This document shows, piece after piece, positions 8,012-16,486 of a stretch of DNA of 64,000 nt (the first letter of the stretch is position 1; every line of letters begins with the position of its first letter). A program made the translations under genes and the position numbers. The notes under the pieces were generated by a model. That model worked only from the letters and a program-made list of their open reading frames with translations. It had not been told where the DNA came from and ran no database searches. The DNA is from TMED14 sp003507115 (lineage in GTDB: Bacteria > Bacteroidota > Bacteroidia > Flavobacteriales > Schleiferiaceae). The stretch spans positions 209,809-273,808 of the forward strand of contig CALSOH010000003.1 of assembly GCA_943787925.1 (NCBI GenBank). The letters run 5' to 3'.

Positions 8012-9526
8012 ATGAAGCGACTTCCCTTTACCAAATCGGACCTCTGGATTGCCTTGGGTTTTCTCCTGTGCTACCTGGCCATTTTTGATGCCAAATTGGA
8101 CCTCGGCGGCGACAATGCGGGCTACTACATTTTGGGACAGTCGCTGCACAGCGGTCAGGGCTACACGGACATTCACCTACCTGGGGCGCCAGCGGCCAAG
8201 CATTTCCCTCCAGGCTATCCTGCGGTTTTGGCGGTTTTCATGACTTTTTCGGACAGTTTTGAATTCCTAAAGTGGATGAATGGACTGCTCTTTTTGGGCG
8301 CCCTGCTCATGCTGCAACGCCTCTTTGTCCGAATGACCCAAAACCCACTCCTCGCATGGACCGCCTTGGGCCTCACCCTATTGAATGCGCATCTTTTGCG
8401 TTCGTCCACCATTTTGATGTCCGAAATCCCCTTCCTCTTCTTCTCCGTCGCCACCCTTTCGTGCCTCGTCAAATGGAAGGATTCCGAAACTCCCTTTTGG
8501 AAGTCCCCGTGGTTCTGGGCCATGCTCGTGCTGAGTTCCGCCTCCTACCACATTCGAACAGCGGGCCTTGCCCTCATCGCCGGCATCGGCCTCTACCTCC
8601 TCTTTGAAAAGAAATGGACCGCCGCGGTCGGCTACGGGGTGGGCTTTATCGGCCTCGCGCTGCCCTGGTTCTTGCGCGGCAAAGCCCTGGGCGGCAACCC
8701 CTACCTCCAGCAGCTCATCCAAGTCAACCCCTACCGCCCCGAAGAAGGCGTACTCACCGCCAGCGGCTGGCTGGACCGCATCCAAACCAACGGATGGCGC
8801 TACCTCACCCAAGAAATCCCCAACGGCCTATTTCCCAAGTTGGACGTGGTGTACTCGCTGGACGAACCCACCGGATTCTTCCTCTACGGCAGCCTATTGG
8901 TGATTTTGGTCGTCTTTGGCACCTTCAAAATGCCCAAACTCCGCATGATGTGGGCCGGCTACCTCGCCGCTTCCGCCGCCATCTTCCTGCTCTGGCCCGA
9001 AGTCTGGTTTGGCGTGCGCTTCATGCAGCCCCTCATCCCATTCCTGCTCCTGGCCGCCACGGTGGGCGCATGGGAAGCCCTCAAATGGGCGCAAAACCGA
9101 TTCAAGCTGCCCTCCTGGGTGGCGTCCCCCTATATGTTGATGGCGGCAGGTTTGATTCAACTTTCGGCCGTCACGAAGCTTCGCGCCGATAGCCAAGACC
9201 CCGTGGGTTCCCAATACGCGAACTATTTTAATATGGGTCGCTACGCGGGCCAAAACCTACCCGCCGACGCCGTCATTGCCACCTACAAACCGGCCCTCTT
9301 TTACCTCTATGCGCAACGCCCCTGTGTTCGATTCCCATCTCTCGAAGACCACGACGCCTTCATCGCCAAACTCAAGGAGCAAGGCGTGACCCACGTGGTC
9401 GTCGACCAACTAGGCTATTCGGCCATTGGCCGATACGTGGTGCCCGCTATTCAGAAATACCCCGAACGCTTCCCCCTCATTCTGCAGTTGCCGAATCCGG
9501 ATACGTATTTGCTGCAGTTGAAATAG
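8012..9526 (+). CDS. polytopic membrane glycosyltransferase-like protein (GT-C fold)
   Basis: About 504 residues with some ten hydrophobic helices. An acidic DLGGDNAGYY motif lies in the first periplasmic loop and is followed by AAKHFPPGYP, the layout of GT39/ArnT/PMT-type GT-C enzymes that use polyprenyl-phosphate sugars at the outer face of the inner membrane. The C-terminal ~130 residues are soluble (QNLPADAVIATYKPALFYLY) as in such proteins. I chose the ATG at 8012 (MKRLPFTKSD) because helix 1 follows at once; an in-frame codon at 7940 would add a poor N-terminus. Acceptor and sugar are unknown. A composite repeat begins immediately at the stop codon. Confidence 0.75.
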   Translation: MKRLPFTKSDLWIALGFLLCYLAIFDAKLDLGGDNAGYYILGQSLHSGQGYTDIHLPGAPAAKHFPPGYPAVLAVFMTFSDSFEFLKWMNGLLFLGALLMLQRLFVRMTQNPLLAWTALGLTLLNAHLLRSSTILMSEIPFLFFSVATLSCLVKWKDSETPFWKSPWFWAMLVLSSASYHIRTAGLALIAGIGLYLLFEKKWTAAVGYGVGFIGLALPWFLRGKALGGNPYLQQLIQVNPYRPEEGVLTASGWLDRIQTNGWRYLTQEIPNGLFPKLDVVYSLDEPTGFFLYGSLLVILVVFGTFKMPKLRMMWAGYLAASAAIFLLWPEVWFGVRFMQPLIPFLLLAATVGAWEALKWAQNRFKLPSWVASPYMLMAAGLIQLSAVTKLRADSQDPVGSQYANYFNMGRYAGQNLPADAVIATYKPALFYLYAQRPCVRFPSLEDHDAFIAKLKEQGVTHVVVDQLGYSAIGRYVVPAIQKYPERFPLILQLPNPDTYLLQLK

Positions 9527-9772
9527 CTAGGTAGCTAGAAAGCACGCGCTTCGCGCTGTAGCTAGAGAGCACGCGCTTCGCGCTGTAGCCTTTTGGCTTA
9601 AACGTTTATTCTCTTTTACCCTAAAAATGTGGTGTGGACCTTCGCCGCGCGCCCGGACTTTCGATTACTTCGCCAAGCTCAAGCCCTCAAGCCCTCAAGC
9701 CCTCAAGCCCTCAAGCCCTCAAGCCCTCAAGCCCTCAAGCCCTCATAGCTCTCTAGCGCGTCAAAGGCGCAC
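9527..9772 (+). repeat. composite intergenic repeat, copy 1
   Basis: It fills the gap between two convergent genes. Order: two hairpin modules (GCTAGAAAGC or GCTAGAGAGC followed by ACGCGCTTCGCGCTGTA), a ~95-bp core (9585-9680) shared with copies at 24.3 and 40.1 kb, then eight perfect units of AAGCCCTC (9681-9744), then TAGCTCTCTAGCGCG. The GCGC-TTC-GCGC hairpin and the inverted relation between the left GCTAGARRG units and the right CCCTCWAGC array could give a bidirectional terminator. Alternatives are a REP-like element or a non-autonomous mobile repeat. No coding potential was found. Confidence 0.9.
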
Positions 9773-11839
9773 CTAGCCCTTCACCACCCACCGCAAAGTC
9801 TTCACCTCACTGGGGCTGGCTACCCAGCGAACGAGGTAGAGCCCTGCGGGTAGAGCGGGGAGTTGGAGTTGGCGTTGGGTGACGGGGTGTGAGAGTACCG
9901 TCCGGCCCAACGCATCCAAGACGTAGACTTGACCATTCGTGCTGGGGAGGCTGAGGGTGCTGCCCCCGGCGCTCGGGTTGGGCGCCAGGATAAGTTCTTG
10001 CGAAGAAAATTCTTCTTCGCTCACCGTGGTGCTGAAGGAGACGTCGTCCAAGTACACGTTGTTGCCGCCGCCACTGATGAACTCAAATTTGATCATCACC
10101 GAGGAGGCATTGTTCATCCCCGTGAAGGGAACGGTGGTTTCTTGCCAATCCGCTGCACTCGGGATATAGAGGGAGGAGGGATAGTAGGTGCTCGTGCCCA
10201 GTTGGAAGGCGGGGATTAGGCGCTGAAGCGCCCAGGTTTGGCCGCAGTCCGTGCTCGTGAAGATTTTTAGTTGGTCGTTGTCGGACGAGGTTTTGCGGGC
10301 AAAGGCATGCGAGAAACGCAGTTGCTTGGCGGTCATATTGCTCACGGAGATGGGGCCTGCGATGAGGGCATCGCCCCCCCCGGTGCCGGCCACGTTGAAG
10401 TTGTCCAACACGTAGGAGTGGGTGCCGGACTTGGCGGCAGCACTCGTGCGCACCCATTTGATGTTGTCGCCGTTGTTCTCGACCACCCAATTGCCGTTGG
10501 GCAATGCATCTTCCATGGTCGCCGAAAAGAAGGGGCTGTAGGTGGTTCCTCCTGCGGGCCGAACCGTAATCAGCTCGCTGTACTGCTTCATGCTGTTGCC
10601 GGCCGCGTTCTGGATTTCCAGTTTAACATCATAGACCCCGGGGGCATTGAAGGTGAGCAGGGGGTTCGCAATGATAATGTGTTGCTGGTTGCCGTTGTTT
10701 TGGTCCGCGATGGTGTAATGGAAGCTGGTGAGCGTTTGGTAGGCGGACAAATCCGTGAACTGCACCTGCTCGCCGGTGCAGAGGAGGGTTCGGTCCACCG
10801 TGAAATCCGCGACGGGGGCGCAGGTGACGGGATTGCCATCCACGCCGGTGAAGGCCAAATTGCCCGACGTGCACAAGTTGCCGCGCAAGGTCAAACTATT
10901 GAGTACGGATTTGGCACGTGACTTTTGGTTCTGCGTGAACGTATTCATGCAGTTGTCGTCGCTGTAGTCCATGTAGTTCTCGACCATGTCGGGAAGGTCC
11001 GGGTTATCGTTGCTACAGGTGTTCTGCGTGCTGTTGTTGCATCCGTTGGACGACGAGGCAACGGGCGGGGTATCGTAGCAGTTATCGCCTTGGCTGCAAC
11101 CGCCCTGGAAGGTGTGGTAGAGGTTGAGGTAGTGCCCGACTTCGTGGGTGAGCGTTCGGTGTCGGGTGCCCGCTGACGTGCCAATGCTGCCCAAGTTGTC
11201 GTGCCGAATCACAATCCCATCCTGGGTGAGCGGGATGCCATTGTAGGGGAAGGCCGAATAGCCCAAAGTGATGGATCCCGGGCTTGTCCCTGACAGGTTA
11301 ATCTGCCGAACGACCCAAATGTTTAAGTACTTCGTGTTGTCCCAACCAATGAGGGATTTTACGTTGTTATTGGCGGCCAGACTCAAATTGGTCTGCGTCC
11401 GGGTCACCCCATTGGTGCATCGGCCATTGGGGTCTTTTTTAGCGATCCGAAACTCCACTTCCATATCCGCCGCCACAGGTTTAAAAACGGCACGCAATAA
11501 ACCCGTGTCGGGATTCATGCGGCGCATATCCTCGTTGAGGATGTCGATGGCGTCTTGCAATTGGGCCTCCGAGATATTGTCGCTCTGATCGTACCACATG
11601 ACATGAAAAACGACCGGGATGATGTGCACGACCGATTCCGCGCCGGAAGCGTCCTGGGTCATTTGCGCTTCCATGATGGCCTCCGTCTCGGCCAAAAGGG
11701 CGGCGCGTCGCGGATTATTTTGCATCTCCCACGCAAGCTGTTCATCCGCGCCACAACGCTGTATGGTTTGGGCGTGAAGCCCTGAAAAACCTAGTATGAA
11801 AGCGGAAAGAACAGGGAAGATGACAGGAAAACGAAGCAT
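9773..11839 (-). CDS. secreted M43-type metalloprotease with T9SS sorting tail
   Basis: 688 residues. Signal peptide 1-23 ends LHAQ. A metzincin zinc site HEVGHYLNLYH (232-242) has Asn where many metzincins have Gly, as in pappalysin (M43) enzymes; the Met-turn is NYMDYSDDNCMNTFT (Met290). A PKD-like domain (CAPVADFTVDRTLLCTGEQV onward) and a jelly-roll-like region follow. The last ~75 residues (LILAPNPSAGGSTLSLP ... GLYLVRWV) form a type A T9SS sorting domain. The protein should be exported by Sec and then moved across the outer membrane by T9SS, with extracellular proteolysis as its role. A TACCTTAG -7 element lies 25 nt upstream. Confidence 0.92.
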   Translation of the reverse strand: MLRFPVIFPVLSAFILGFSGLHAQTIQRCGADEQLAWEMQNNPRRAALLAETEAIMEAQMTQDASGAESVVHIIPVVFHVMWYDQSDNISEAQLQDAIDILNEDMRRMNPDTGLLRAVFKPVAADMEVEFRIAKKDPNGRCTNGVTRTQTNLSLAANNNVKSLIGWDNTKYLNIWVVRQINLSGTSPGSITLGYSAFPYNGIPLTQDGIVIRHDNLGSIGTSAGTRHRTLTHEVGHYLNLYHTFQGGCSQGDNCYDTPPVASSSNGCNNSTQNTCSNDNPDLPDMVENYMDYSDDNCMNTFTQNQKSRAKSVLNSLTLRGNLCTSGNLAFTGVDGNPVTCAPVADFTVDRTLLCTGEQVQFTDLSAYQTLTSFHYTIADQNNGNQQHIIIANPLLTFNAPGVYDVKLEIQNAAGNSMKQYSELITVRPAGGTTYSPFFSATMEDALPNGNWVVENNGDNIKWVRTSAAAKSGTHSYVLDNFNVAGTGGGDALIAGPISVSNMTAKQLRFSHAFARKTSSDNDQLKIFTSTDCGQTWALQRLIPAFQLGTSTYYPSSLYIPSAADWQETTVPFTGMNNASSVMIKFEFISGGGNNVYLDDVSFSTTVSEEEFSSQELILAPNPSAGGSTLSLPSTNGQVYVLDALGRTVLSHPVTQRQLQLPALPAGLYLVRWVASPSEVKTLRWVVKG

Positions 11840-11922
11840 GATTCAAGCGTATTTTTGCGAGCCCCTAAGGTACTTTGCATTTAGAGGTCCTTGAACCTTT
11901 GGGTATTTGCAATTAATGTGCG

Positions 11923-11930
11923 TATCTTCG
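11923..11930 (+). promoter_or_regulatory. -7 element upstream of rplM
   Basis: TATCTTCG matches TAnnTTTG except for one base. A TTTG at 11906-11909 is a possible -33 element but is spaced closer than usual. It precedes the ribosomal protein operon, whose first start codon is 25 nt downstream. Confidence 0.45.
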
Positions 11931-11955
11931 CAGCCCCAAAAAATATTGCTGAAAA

Positions 11956-12399
11956 GTGGATACGCTTAGCTACAAAACAATCTCTGCCAACAAGGCAACC
12001 GCCCAGAAGACCTGGGTCGTTGTAGACGTCAATGGTCAATCATTGGGTCGCGTGGCCTCTCTCATTGCTAGCCGTTTGCGCGGCAAGCACAAGCCCAATT
12101 TCACTCCCCACGCAGATTGTGGTGATAATGTTATTGTTATTAACGCTTCGGCTGTCACGCTTTCAGGTACCAAAATGGATACTAAGCAGTACATCCGTTA
12201 CACGGGCTATCCCGGTGGTCAGCGCTTCAGCACACCTGCCTTGGAAATGGCCAAGAACCCTGAGCGCGTTTTGGAAACAGCCGTACGCGGCATGTTGCCC
12301 AAGAATCGCCTGGGTCGTGACTTGTTCCGCAACATGTATGTATATGGTGGTGCCGAGCATCCCCATGAAGCTCAACAGCCTGTCTCCATCAACGCTTAA
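11956..12399 (+). CDS. rplM: 50S ribosomal protein L13
   Basis: 147 residues. MDTLSYKTISANKA... through PHADCGDNVIVINA and GMLPKNRLGRDLFRNMYVY is an unmistakable L13. The start codon is GTG: the sequence from that codon matches the usual Bacteroidota N-terminus MDTLSYKT and no ATG lies nearby. L13 is an early assembly protein of the large subunit. rpsI follows after 12 nt, the universal rplM-rpsI pair, here joined by rpsB, tsf, pyrH and frr. Confidence 0.98.
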   Translation: MDTLSYKTISANKATAQKTWVVVDVNGQSLGRVASLIASRLRGKHKPNFTPHADCGDNVIVINASAVTLSGTKMDTKQYIRYTGYPGGQRFSTPALEMAKNPERVLETAVRGMLPKNRLGRDLFRNMYVYGGAEHPHEAQQPVSINA

Positions 12400-12411
12400 G
12401 ATCGGTAATCT

Positions 12412-12804
12412 ATGTCTACCTCTTCTACTCACGCCATTGGCCGTCGTAAAACCTCTGTCGCACGCGTTTACATCAAAGAAGGATCCGGAACCGTTTCCGT
12501 GAACAAGCGTGAACTCAGCAATTATTTCTCGACAGCTCAGCTGCAGTACAAAGTAAACCAGCCCTTCTCCATCACGGAGACTCTGGGCAAGTATGATGTG
12601 AAAGTCAATGTAGAGGGCGGTGGCATCACCGGCCAAGCCGAAGCGATTCGCTTGGGTATCTCTCGTGCGTTGGTTTCTATCAACCCTGACTTCCGCGCTT
12701 TATTGAAGCCTGATGGCTTGATGACCCGTGACCCACGCATGGTCGAGCGTAAGAAGTTTGGTCAAAAGAAAGCGCGCAAGCGTTTCCAGTTCTCCAAGCG
12801 TTAA
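12412..12804 (+). CDS. rpsI: 30S ribosomal protein S9
   Basis: 130 residues. It has IGRRKTSVARVYIKEGSG near the N-terminus and the conserved basic C-terminus RKKFGQKKARKRFQFSKR, whose last residues reach the P-site tRNA in the ribosome. Length and both ends are normal. It is translated just after rplM; the 93-nt gap before rpsB has TACTGTTTG (a weak -7 match) and no clear terminator. Confidence 0.98.
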   Translation: MSTSSTHAIGRRKTSVARVYIKEGSGTVSVNKRELSNYFSTAQLQYKVNQPFSITETLGKYDVKVNVEGGGITGQAEAIRLGISRALVSINPDFRALLKPDGLMTRDPRMVERKKFGQKKARKRFQFSKR

Positions 12805-12897
12805 TCGCAGGAGTATTTGGTTTAGTATCCAAACTGGACAGATCGCTTGGCGCTACTGTTTGGTTGACTTAAGTGAACGTAAACCCCAATCTCAACT

Positions 12898-13650
12898 ATG
12901 GCTCAAACGCCTGACATTCAACAACTCCTCGACGCCGGTGTCCACTTCGGTCACTTGACGCGTAAGTGGAACCCCAACATGGCTCCGTACATCTACATGG
13001 AGCGCAATGGTATCCACATCATTGACCTGCAAAAGACGCAGCGCAAACTTCAAACGGCGACCGATGCTATGGCGAAGATTGCCGGTTCTGGCCGCAAGAT
13101 TCTTTTCGTTTCTACCAAGAAGCAAGGAAAAGAAGTTGTCGCTGAAACGGCTAAGGCTTTGAATATGCCCTACATCGTGGAGCGCTGGCCCGGTGGTATG
13201 TTGACGAACTTCGTCACCATCCGCAAAGCCATCAAGAAAATGACCAACATCGACAAGATGAAGGAGGACGGCACATTTAATACGCTGTCCAAGCGTGAGC
13301 GCCTACAGGTGGATCGCGTTCGTGCCAAGCTCGAAAAGAACTTGGGTTCCATCTCCGACATGAGCCGCCTTCCGGCTGCCTTGTTTGTCGTGGACATCAT
13401 GCGTGAGCACATCGCGGTAGAAGAAGCCCGCACCTTGGGCATCCCTGTCTTTGCGATGGTCGACACCAACTCCAATCCGAACTTGGTAGACTACGTGATT
13501 CCTGCGAATGACGATGCCTCCAAGTCGATTACGGTTATTATGAACTCTGTATCCGAAGGTATCAAGGAAGCCTTGAGCCAGCGCAAAGCGGAAAAAGAAA
13601 AAGCCGGCAACGAGAAGCTAGAGAAAGCTGCTGCGAAAGTTGCCGAATAA
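12898..13650 (+). CDS. rpsB: 30S ribosomal protein S2
   Basis: 250 residues. GVHFGHLTRKWNPNMAPYI, the coiled-coil middle (KMKEDGTFNTLSKRERLQV) and DTNSNPNLVDYVIPANDDA are S2 signatures. The C-terminus is an Ala/Lys/Glu-rich tail. S2 bridges the 30S head and body. A terminator hairpin directly after the stop may reduce transcription into tsf. Confidence 0.98.
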   Translation: MAQTPDIQQLLDAGVHFGHLTRKWNPNMAPYIYMERNGIHIIDLQKTQRKLQTATDAMAKIAGSGRKILFVSTKKQGKEVVAETAKALNMPYIVERWPGGMLTNFVTIRKAIKKMTNIDKMKEDGTFNTLSKRERLQVDRVRAKLEKNLGSISDMSRLPAALFVVDIMREHIAVEEARTLGIPVFAMVDTNSNPNLVDYVIPANDDASKSITVIMNSVSEGIKEALSQRKAEKEKAGNEKLEKAAAKVAE

Positions 13651-13657
13651 CAAAAAC

Positions 13658-13681
13658 ACCGGGGCAACAGCCCCGGTTTTA
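13658..13681 (+). terminator. terminator or attenuator between rpsB and tsf
   Basis: Stem ACCGGGG / CCCCGGT with a CAACAG-like loop and a short T run, 7 nt after the rpsB stop. The T run is only four long, so partial read-through into tsf is plausible. Confidence 0.7.
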
Positions 13682-13710
13682 CTTACAAACCGACTAAAAT
13701 TTTTACAATC

Positions 13711-14535
13711 ATGGCAATTACTGCTGCAGATGTAAACAAACTTCGTCAAATGACCGGAGCAGGCATGATGGACTGCAAGAAGGCCTTGACGGAAGCCAAT
13801 GGAGATTTCGAAGCGGCGATCGACGTATTGCGCAAGCAAGGTCAGAAGGTCGCAGCCAAACGTGCGGATCGTGACGCTACGGAAGGTGCGGTGATCGCGT
13901 TGACGAACGCGGACCAAACGCGCGGTGTCGTCATCAGCTTGAACTGTGAGACCGACTTTGTCGCCAAGAACGAAGGATACGTGGCCATGGCTACGAAAAT
14001 GGCTGAAGTGGCCCTGGCGGGCTTCCCTGCTAACAAAGAGGCCCTATTGGCCTTGGAGTACGAAGGTGGGTTGACCATTTCCGATAAATTGACCGAGCAA
14101 ACGGGAGTGATCGGTGAGAAAATTGAGATTTCCTACTACGAGTCCATCGAAGGCGCTTGTGTTGCTTCGTACATCCATGCTGGAAACAAATTGGGCACGT
14201 TGGTCGCTTTGTCGGCCTCAGCTCCTGAAGCCGGGAAGGATGTCGCGATGCAAGTAGCCGCCATGAACCCTGTCGCCTTGAACAAGGATGAGGTTCCCGC
14301 CGCAGCCATCGAGCGCGAATTGGAAATCGCCCGCGACCAAATCCGTCAAGAGGGCAAGCCCGAAGAGATGGTGGATCGCATTGCCCAAGGCAAATTGGGC
14401 AAGTTCTTCAAGGAGAATACCTTGGTGGAGCAAGACTTTATCAAGGACAGCAAGCAATCTGTCGCCAATTACTTGAACGGTGTTCAAGCGGGCCTCGTGG
14501 TCACCGGCTTCCGCCGTGTGGGCCTCGGTGTCTAA
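13711..14535 (+). CDS. tsf: translation elongation factor Ts
   Basis: 274 residues. The N-terminal UBA-like domain contains the signature LRQMTGAGMMDCKKAL, then the core with NCETDFVAKNEGY, and a C-terminal helical module. EF-Ts recharges EF-Tu by exchanging GDP for GTP. It lies downstream of rpsB as in most bacteria and ends in a strong terminator. Confidence 0.98.
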   Translation: MAITAADVNKLRQMTGAGMMDCKKALTEANGDFEAAIDVLRKQGQKVAAKRADRDATEGAVIALTNADQTRGVVISLNCETDFVAKNEGYVAMATKMAEVALAGFPANKEALLALEYEGGLTISDKLTEQTGVIGEKIEISYYESIEGACVASYIHAGNKLGTLVALSASAPEAGKDVAMQVAAMNPVALNKDEVPAAAIERELEIARDQIRQEGKPEEMVDRIAQGKLGKFFKENTLVEQDFIKDSKQSVANYLNGVQAGLVVTGFRRVGLGV

Positions 14536-14559
14536 GACAATCTTTTGTACACAGGACTG

Positions 14560-14600
14560 GCGCCGTGCCGAGGGCAACCTCCGCACGGCGCTTCTTTTTT
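14560..14600 (+). terminator. Rho-independent terminator after tsf
   Basis: A 9-bp stem GCGCCGTGC / GCACGGCGC followed by TTCTTTTTT. It separates the translation operon from the pyrH-frr-marR unit, which has its own promoter. Confidence 0.9.
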
Positions 14601-14638
14601 GTCGTGAATTCTGACTTGAGCCCTCGGGCCGAGCGCAC

Positions 14639-14646
14639 TATCTTTG
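14639..14646 (+). promoter_or_regulatory. promoter -7 element of pyrH
   Basis: TATCTTTG is an exact TAnnTTTG match, 17 nt before the pyrH ATG and just after the tsf terminator. Confidence 0.65.
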
Positions 14647-14663
14647 AATGAATCAAGCAACCC

Positions 14664-15374
14664 ATGAAGTACAAACGCATCTTACTAAAACTCAGCGGGG
14701 AAGCCCTGATGGGGGATAAATCATTCGGTCTGGACCCCAAGCGATTGGCGGATTATGCGGCCGAAATCAAAGCCGTAGTCGCCCACGGGGTGGAGTTGGG
14801 CATTGTGATTGGCGGAGGAAACATCTTCCGCGGCCTACAGGGAGCGGGCGACGGCGTCGATCGCGTTCAAGCAGACCACATGGGCATGCTTGCCACGGTC
14901 ATCAACGGCCTGGCGCTGCAGTCCGCCCTAGAATCTATCGGGGTACAGACGCGTTTGCAGTCCGCCATCGAAATGGACAAAGTCTGTGAACCATTCGTTC
15001 GCCGCCGAGCCGTGCGACACCTGGAAAAGGGCCGTGTGGTCATCTTTGCTGCGGGCACGGGAAACCCCTACTTCACAACGGATACAGGGGCCACCTTGCG
15101 GGCGATTGAAATACAGGCCGACGTCATCTTGAAGGGGACACGTGTCGATGGCATTTATACGTCCGATCCCGAGAAAGATGCGACGGCCACCAAATATGAA
15201 ACGATTTCCTTCAAAGAAGTATTTGATAAAGGTTTAAATGTGATGGATCTGACGGCCTTCACCTTGAGCAATGAAAACAAACTACCGATCATCGTTTTTG
15301 ACATGAATAAGCCCGGCAACCTGTTGAAATTGGTGCAAGGCGAAAGTGTCGGAACCCTGGTCACTCAATCTTAA
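14664..15374 (+). CDS. pyrH: uridylate (UMP) kinase
   Basis: 236 residues of the amino-acid-kinase fold: KRILLKLSGEALMG at the N-terminus, IVIGGGNIFRG for phosphate binding, and DHMGMLATVINGLALQ for the UMP site. It phosphorylates UMP to UDP. It starts a pyrH-frr-marR operon with its own promoter. Length and motifs are normal. Confidence 0.98.
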   Translation: MKYKRILLKLSGEALMGDKSFGLDPKRLADYAAEIKAVVAHGVELGIVIGGGNIFRGLQGAGDGVDRVQADHMGMLATVINGLALQSALESIGVQTRLQSAIEMDKVCEPFVRRRAVRHLEKGRVVIFAAGTGNPYFTTDTGATLRAIEIQADVILKGTRVDGIYTSDPEKDATATKYETISFKEVFDKGLNVMDLTAFTLSNENKLPIIVFDMNKPGNLLKLVQGESVGTLVTQS

Positions 15375-15395
15375 TCGACGTCGCCCCCGATTCCC

Positions 15396-15959
15396 ATGGA
15401 AGAAGAAATTGAATTCCTCATCGACAGTATCAAAGAAGACATGGATAAGCCCTTGTCGCACTTGGATAAGGCCTTGCTCAAGCTTCGGGCCGGCCGGGCA
15501 AATCCCAGTATGCTCGATGGCATCGCGGTAGAATATTACGGATCCATGGTCAAGTTGACCCAAGTGGCCAATATCAACACGCCGGATGCCCGCACCTTGT
15601 TCGTACAGCCCTTTGAAAAGACGATGATTTCCACCATTGAAAAGGCCATTCTGAACGGAAATTTGGGCTTTAACCCCCAAAACAACGGGGAGATGGTCAT
15701 CATCAACATTCCGCCCTTGACCGAAGACCGTCGCCGCGAATTGGTGCGCATGGCCAAGGCCGAAGGGGAAGACGCCAAAGTGGGTATCCGAGCGATCCGC
15801 AAGACGGGGATGGACGAGGCCAAACGTATGGAAAAAGATGGCCTCAGCGAAGATGGCCGCAAATCCTTGGAGGACGACATCCAAAAAATTGTCGATCAGT
15901 ACATTGCTTCCGTGGATGCCAAAGTGGCAACCAAAGAAGAAGAAATCATGAAGGTATAA
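15396..15959 (+). CDS. frr: ribosome recycling factor
   Basis: 187 residues with the two-domain RRF fold. LLKLRAGRANPSMLDGI, NIPPLTEDRRRELVRMAKAE and VGIRAIRKTGMDEAKRM are family signatures. With EF-G it splits post-termination ribosomes. It lies 21 nt after pyrH, the usual order. Confidence 0.98.
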   Translation: MEEEIEFLIDSIKEDMDKPLSHLDKALLKLRAGRANPSMLDGIAVEYYGSMVKLTQVANINTPDARTLFVQPFEKTMISTIEKAILNGNLGFNPQNNGEMVIINIPPLTEDRRRELVRMAKAEGEDAKVGIRAIRKTGMDEAKRMEKDGLSEDGRKSLEDDIQKIVDQYIASVDAKVATKEEEIMKV

Positions 15960-15965
15960 ACCCCC

Positions 15966-16421
15966 ATGAAGAGCCTGCAGGAGGAAATCCAGCAACGCAA
16001 ATGGCAGAACGACCAGCAGCTCGCATTGGTGAATGTTCTTTTCACCTACCATTGGCTCAAGGACCGCATGTCCGATGCCCTAAAGCCGTATAAAATCACG
16101 ATGCAGCAGTACAATGTGCTGCGCATTCTCCGCGGGTCGCACCCGAAAGGGATGGCGGCGGCCCGGATACGTGAAGGCCTATTGGACAAAACCAGCGATG
16201 TTTCGCGCCTGTTGGACCGCCTTGAAAAGTTAAATTTCGTGGAGCGCCAGAACTCCCCGGAAGACAAACGGGTCACCGAAATATTTTTGACACTTCGGGG
16301 CTTGGAAATTTTGGGCCAAATCCGCTCAGTGGATAAACTCCACAAAGAGCATCTCCCCAAAGTCCTTTCGGACGAGGATGCTCAGTTACTCAGCGCCTTG
16401 CTGGATAAGATGCGGGGCTGA
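15966..16421 (+). CDS. MarR-family transcriptional regulator
   Basis: 151 residues. Helical dimerisation ends flank a winged helix-turn-helix (ITMQQYNVLRILRG ... TSDVSRLLDRLEKLNFVERQ ... EDKRVTEIFLTLRG), the MarR layout with the DKR wing. The target and ligand are unknown. It starts 6 nt after frr and so is co-transcribed with it; no divergent target gene adjoins it. The stop codon is followed by the core-less version of the composite repeat. Confidence 0.88.
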   Translation: MKSLQEEIQQRKWQNDQQLALVNVLFTYHWLKDRMSDALKPYKITMQQYNVLRILRGSHPKGMAAARIREGLLDKTSDVSRLLDRLEKLNFVERQNSPEDKRVTEIFLTLRGLEILGQIRSVDKLHKEHLPKVLSDEDAQLLSALLDKMRG

Positions 16422-16435
16422 GGTCGCTTTGCTCC

Positions 16436-16481
16436 CGCTAGAGGGCTGGAGGGCTCGCGCTTCGCGCTGTAGCTAGAGGGT
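16436..16481 (+). repeat. core-less version of the composite intergenic repeat
   Basis: It contains inverted units GCTAGAGGG and CTGGAGGGCT followed by the hairpin module CTCGCGCTTCGCGCTGTAGC and another CTAGAGGG, but lacks the ~95-bp core and the right-hand AGCCCTCW array. It lies between two convergent genes, as do the three full copies. Confidence 0.8.
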
Positions 16482-16486
16482 CCCGA

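Noticed and set aside
9681..9744. Tandem 8-bp units taken as a CRISPR array
   Set aside because: Units are directly joined with no spacers, far too short for CRISPR repeats, and no cas genes are present.
9527..9772. Composite repeat as a coding or IS end remnant
   Set aside because: No open frame or transposase similarity; copies end at stop codons of neighbours and show no target duplications that I could see.
12805..12897. Gap between rpsI and rpsB as a riboswitch or S2 leader
   Set aside because: 93 nt with a GTTTGG/CCAAAC-like complement but no structure that I can match to a known leader; kept as plain spacer.
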